A DNA stretch of 17,729 nucleotides from JBGSYJ01 sp041748075 (GTDB lineage: Bacteria > Acidobacteriota > Thermoanaerobaculia > Gp7-AA8). Location of the stretch: the NCBI GenBank assembly GCA_041748075.1, contig JBGTDX010000173.1, forward strand, positions 1-17,729, given 5' to 3'. The notes beneath the pieces were generated by a model. That model was not told where the DNA came from, searched no databases, and saw only the letters and a list, made by a program, of their open reading frames with translations. The translations under genes were made by a program, and so were the position numbers. Shown in pieces: positions 15,901 to 17,729 of this stretch (position 1 is the first letter of the stretch; the number at the start of each line of letters is the position of its first letter).

Positions 15901-17576
15901 ATTCCGCGTGAGCCGCTAAGTTCTGCCAGTTCGCTGAAGTCGGCGGCAGTCAGGATCTCGAGTTCGCGAACGGGATGTGTCGGGCTTTCGATGGCGTGCG
16001 CATAAAGGGTTGCCAGCGAGCTGACTAGACGATCGAAGTCGGCCCGGCTCAGGCGTTGCCCATCCGCGAGGAACCCGACCTTCGTTCCATGTTCAGGGAT
16101 CAGCATCGTCAGAGATGCTGCCCCTGCCGCCGATTCCGCAGTTGAGTGCTCGAGATCCACAACTCGCGCGACCCGGATCGGAAACTCCGAAGGAGTCAGC
16201 GTCCTGATCTGCGGATAGCGAGCAGCGAGATCGTTCAGATGGCTGACTCTTTCTTCCGACTCGTTCAGCAAACCGTCGATCTCCGATCGGAGCGTATCGA
16301 AGTCGATTTCCGGGTCGACGCGAAGAGGAAGGGGAACCACGGACAAGAAGAATCGGTCGAACCAGCTCGGTTGCCCAGCGAGCGATGACGGGATAAAGGC
16401 CAGAGAGAAATCGTTCTTGCCCGTCAGCTTCGCGATGAGCAGCGCGAAACTCGTAACGGTTGACGAAATGCGGAGCTGCGAATCGTCTTCCGCTCCCAGT
16501 TCGAGTTCTCTCCAGTGGCGCTCTTTCGAATTCCACTCGTGGTGGGGGAACGGCAGATCCGCAGGATCCCAGCTCTGGAGGCGTCGCAGCCAGAACGATT
16601 CGTGACGGGCCAGCTCAGCGACCCTGCTGTTCGCGCTGGCTGTGTCTTCGGACGTCAGAAGTGGCAGGCGCGAGCCGACCTCGAGGTCCATCGAGTGAAG
16701 GTTCGTGCGCGCGTCGACCGGATCGCCTCGGAAGTCGGTCAGACGCACGATGCGCAGGGCATCTTCAGCACATCGGACGGTGAACGAATCTGAGTCGATC
16801 GACACGATCTCGCCCGGCGAGCCGTCGGATCCGGCACTCACCAACTCTGCCCGGCGCACGAGTACGACACGGTCGCCGAGGTCGGCTTTCGCCAGCGCGA
16901 CTGGATTTGGATAGGTACCGAAATCGAGTGCACGAATCAAGAGGTCGAGCTTTTGTGCGGGTTGAGTCCAGTCGAGCAGCCCGCCTGCGTCAGGCTTTTT
17001 GTGGGCGCCGAACCAGGTCCGCGCTTCCATGTTCATTTCTCGCGGACGCAGACGCTCCGTGTCCAGAAGCTCGATCAGTTCCTCGAAGGCATCCAGCCCG
17101 TGCTGGTAACACTTGGCGTTGAGGCTCAGAGCGGTTTCGTCCGGGACGATCGGAAAGTCTCGAGCCACCAGGATCGAGCCGCTGTCGGCCTTCGCGACCA
17201 TCTCATGCCATGCGATTCCGTACTCGGTCTCCCCGTTGAGCAGCGCCCAGACCGGGGCGTTCACTCCGGCATAACGCGGCAGAGGGCCGTCGTGGAAGTT
17301 GATCGACAGATGCCGAGGTTTCGCCAGCAGCCATTCGGGAAGAAGCTCGAGATTCGTCGCGCTGATAAGGTAGTCGAACTGATCCAACTCGCGTAGTTCG
17401 GAAAACTCCCCGAAACGGAGAATTTCGCGCTCACGACACCACGCGATGATCCGCGGGTCGGATGAGACGACGGCGACAAGCCGATGCCTGCGGGCGAGGA
17501 GCGCCTCGGAGCACTGGATCAGCAGCGATTGCTCGCCGAGGATTACAAAGCTGAGTGGTGGATTGCTGGGTCTCAT
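12915..17576 (-). CDS. NRPS: formyltransferase - half condensation - adenylation(Gly) with inserted flavin monooxygenase - PCP
   Basis: 1553 residues from ATG 17576. A TTG at 17615 would add 13 residues but has no ribosome-binding site. The formyltransferase (about 8-205, C-domain to about 300) has Asn93, His95 and Asp131, the usual triad, in INFHDGPLPRYAG and KADSG. Residues about 318-548 look like the C-lobe of a condensation domain, with no HHxxxDG. The adenylation domain has A1 LTYREL (593), A2 LKCGAAYVPLDP (638), A3 YTSGSTGMPKG (715-725), A4 FDIS (759-762), A5 NMYGPTE (1232), A7 YRTGDL (1321), A8 and A10 NGKIDR with Lys1431. A MupA/Atu3671-type luciferase-like monooxygenase (about 798-1150) is inserted between A4 and A5. 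The PCP has Ser1487 in IGGHSL, followed by an Arg-rich tail. There is no thioesterase. The pocket code predicts glycine. The gene converges on the PKS operon. Confidence 0.95.
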   Translation of the reverse strand: MRPSNPPLSFVILGEQSLLIQCSEALLARRHRLVAVVSSDPRIIAWCREREILRFGEFSELRELDQFDYLISATNLELLPEWLLAKPRHLSINFHDGPLPRYAGVNAPVWALLNGETEYGIAWHEMVAKADSGSILVARDFPIVPDETALSLNAKCYQHGLDAFEELIELLDTERLRPREMNMEARTWFGAHKKPDAGGLLDWTQPAQKLDLLIRALDFGTYPNPVALAKADLGDRVVLVRRAELVSAGSDGSPGEIVSIDSDSFTVRCAEDALRIVRLTDFRGDPVDARTNLHSMDLEVGSRLPLLTSEDTASANSRVAELARHESFWLRRLQSWDPADLPFPHHEWNSKERHWRELELGAEDDSQLRISSTVTSFALLIAKLTGKNDFSLAFIPSSLAGQPSWFDRFFLSVVPLPLRVDPEIDFDTLRSEIDGLLNESEERVSHLNDLAARYPQIRTLTPSEFPIRVARVVDLEHSTAESAAGAASLTMLIPEHGTKVGFLADGQRLSRADFDRLVSSLATLYAHAIESPTHPVRELEILTAADFSELAELSGSRGIEDPHAAAGTVHGLFEMQASRTPARLACVFREKALTYRELNEASNRLAHLMRSEGVERGDLVGVLVSRSPEMLITLLAILKCGAAYVPLDPEYPQERLDFMMADAGLRCVVTERKHAALVNAAPAIILGDVSLRLGEFSPVNPDVTASAADLAYVIYTSGSTGMPKGVMVEHGNVVRFFESIDERIDTEPGVWLAVTSISFDISVLELFWTLARGFTVVLHDDSGLQRAEQPRPTASQGLEFGLFYWNVASEETALEPDKYRLLIEGARFADANGFNAVWNPERHFESFGGLFPNPSVTCAALATITRRVALRAGSCVVPLHSPIRIAEEWSVVDNLSNGRVGISIAAGWAAPDFAIKPENFADARRVMFESAETVRRLWRGETVSFPGPQGLVDVRTLPRPIQKELPLWVTSAGNIATFIEAGQAGTNLLTHLLGQSVEEVAEKIAAYRKARADAGHSGRGVVTLMLHTFVGPSADEVEAIVREPMKKYLESAVFLVKAAAWQFPAFKKLSDEQGRTLDQFFADISSEDMDALMEFAFQRYFRTSGLFGTPESCGPMIEKVREVGADEIACLIDFGIEPQIVLDHLPWLAKLKDVSQASIDAGATENYTIPAMMVRHDVTHLQCTPSMARMLASDTTAARGLASLRQMMVGGEALPPDLAESLGGLVSGRLTNMYGPTETTIWSSTAEIGKDDRASLITVGRPLNGESIYILDDSQRPLPPGVVGELVIGGAGVVRGYLGRAELTAERFVDDPFTGANLRMYRTGDLARYLPDGRIEFLGRADHQVKLRGHRVELGEIESRLLDRDELSEAVVVLREDSPGDQRLVAYVVPEHGHEPDIPELRTWLVGRLPSFMIPSAWVSIRELPLTPNGKIDRRALPPPARTHVSPGKPVAPRSETEAAITEIWQRALGLPSVDVRANFFDIGGHSLLIIQVLKELRERFERPVQMTDLFRFTTVESLARFLNEEAEEKPAMDRSRDRAAARRAAIQRRRQR

Positions 17577-17729
17577 GGCCGCACTCAGCTTCCCACGCCG
17601 GCAGACCGCAGTCAACGACGGCGAGCGGGAGCCTGGAGCGATGGCGTGTCATCCTGAGTGAAGCGAAGGATCATCTCGCGACGCTCGATCCCCCCAGATG
17701 ATCCTTCGCTTCGCTCAGGATGACACGCC
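17577..17729. other. Upstream region of the NRPS gene
   Basis: This 153-nt stretch is mostly dispersed repeat (from 17643). Before the ATG at 17576 the minus strand has GGGAAG about 12 nt upstream, a distant and weak ribosome-binding site. I cannot see a clear promoter; it may lie beyond the window. Confidence 0.5.
17643..17729. repeat. Dispersed repeat, inverted pair (copy 3)
   Basis: The 34-bp arms at 17643-17676 and 17696-17729 are reverse complements with one T/C mismatch (still a G-U pair in RNA), around a 19-nt spacer. The core is as in copy 1. The right arm reaches the window edge, so the element may extend further. It sits 67 nt upstream of the NRPS start. Confidence 0.9.

Noticed and set aside
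17577..17615. TTG start at 17615 for the NRPS
   Set aside because: No ribosome-binding site precedes it, and the formyltransferase fold needs only the residues from the ATG at 17576. It remains an alternative.

Overview
The window is G+C-rich DNA from an uncultured-style environmental bacterium. Three intergenic copies of a dispersed repeat (core TCATCCTGAGCGAAGCGAAGG or a TCATCCCGAGCGTCGAGCG variant, in head-to-head pairs) recall repeats common in Acidobacteriota, Gemmatimonadota and related soil phyla. Acidobacteriota is my best guess, with low confidence. No rRNA, tRNA, CRISPR array or transposase is visible.

Layout. Positions 1-4873 are minus-strand surface-polysaccharide genes: an AsnB-type amidotransferase (partial, runs off the left edge), a UDP-glucuronate 4-epimerase-type enzyme, and a WbpA-type UDP-GlcNAc/UDP-hexose 6-dehydrogenase. 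The last two overlap by 4 nt. A divergent 574-bp intergenic region (4874-5447) holds a perfect 35-bp inverted repeat. Positions 5448-12913 form a tightly packed plus-strand operon: one type I PKS module with the unusual order KS-AT-KR-DH-(adenylation C-terminal remnant)-carrier, then two small alpha/beta-hydrolases resembling the hydrolase 2 / hydrolase 1 pair of exosortase A (XrtA/PEP-CTERM) exopolysaccharide loci. Converging on it with a 1-nt gap is a minus-strand NRPS (12915-17576): formyltransferase, half condensation domain, adenylation domain interrupted by a luciferase-like flavin monooxygenase, and carrier protein.

How the genes may work together. The NRPS adenylation pocket reads D-I-L-Q-M-G-M-I-W, close to the classical glycine code DILQLGLIW. 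The monooxygenase sits between core motifs A4 and A5, as I recall for MtaG/MelG of myxothiazol and melithiazol and for the MupA/Atu3671 family. The module therefore probably loads glycine, may N-formylate it, and may oxidise it. The KS active site (QTACSTS) looks like that of KS domains taking a substrate from an NRPS carrier, so the PKS could extend this unit by one reduced and dehydrated ketide. There is no fused thioesterase, and the two hydrolases are candidates for release or editing. Proximity to uronic-acid and amidation genes raises the possibility of a glycan decoration or glycolipid, but the island may also be two unrelated neighbouring loci. The product and the link between the halves are inference.
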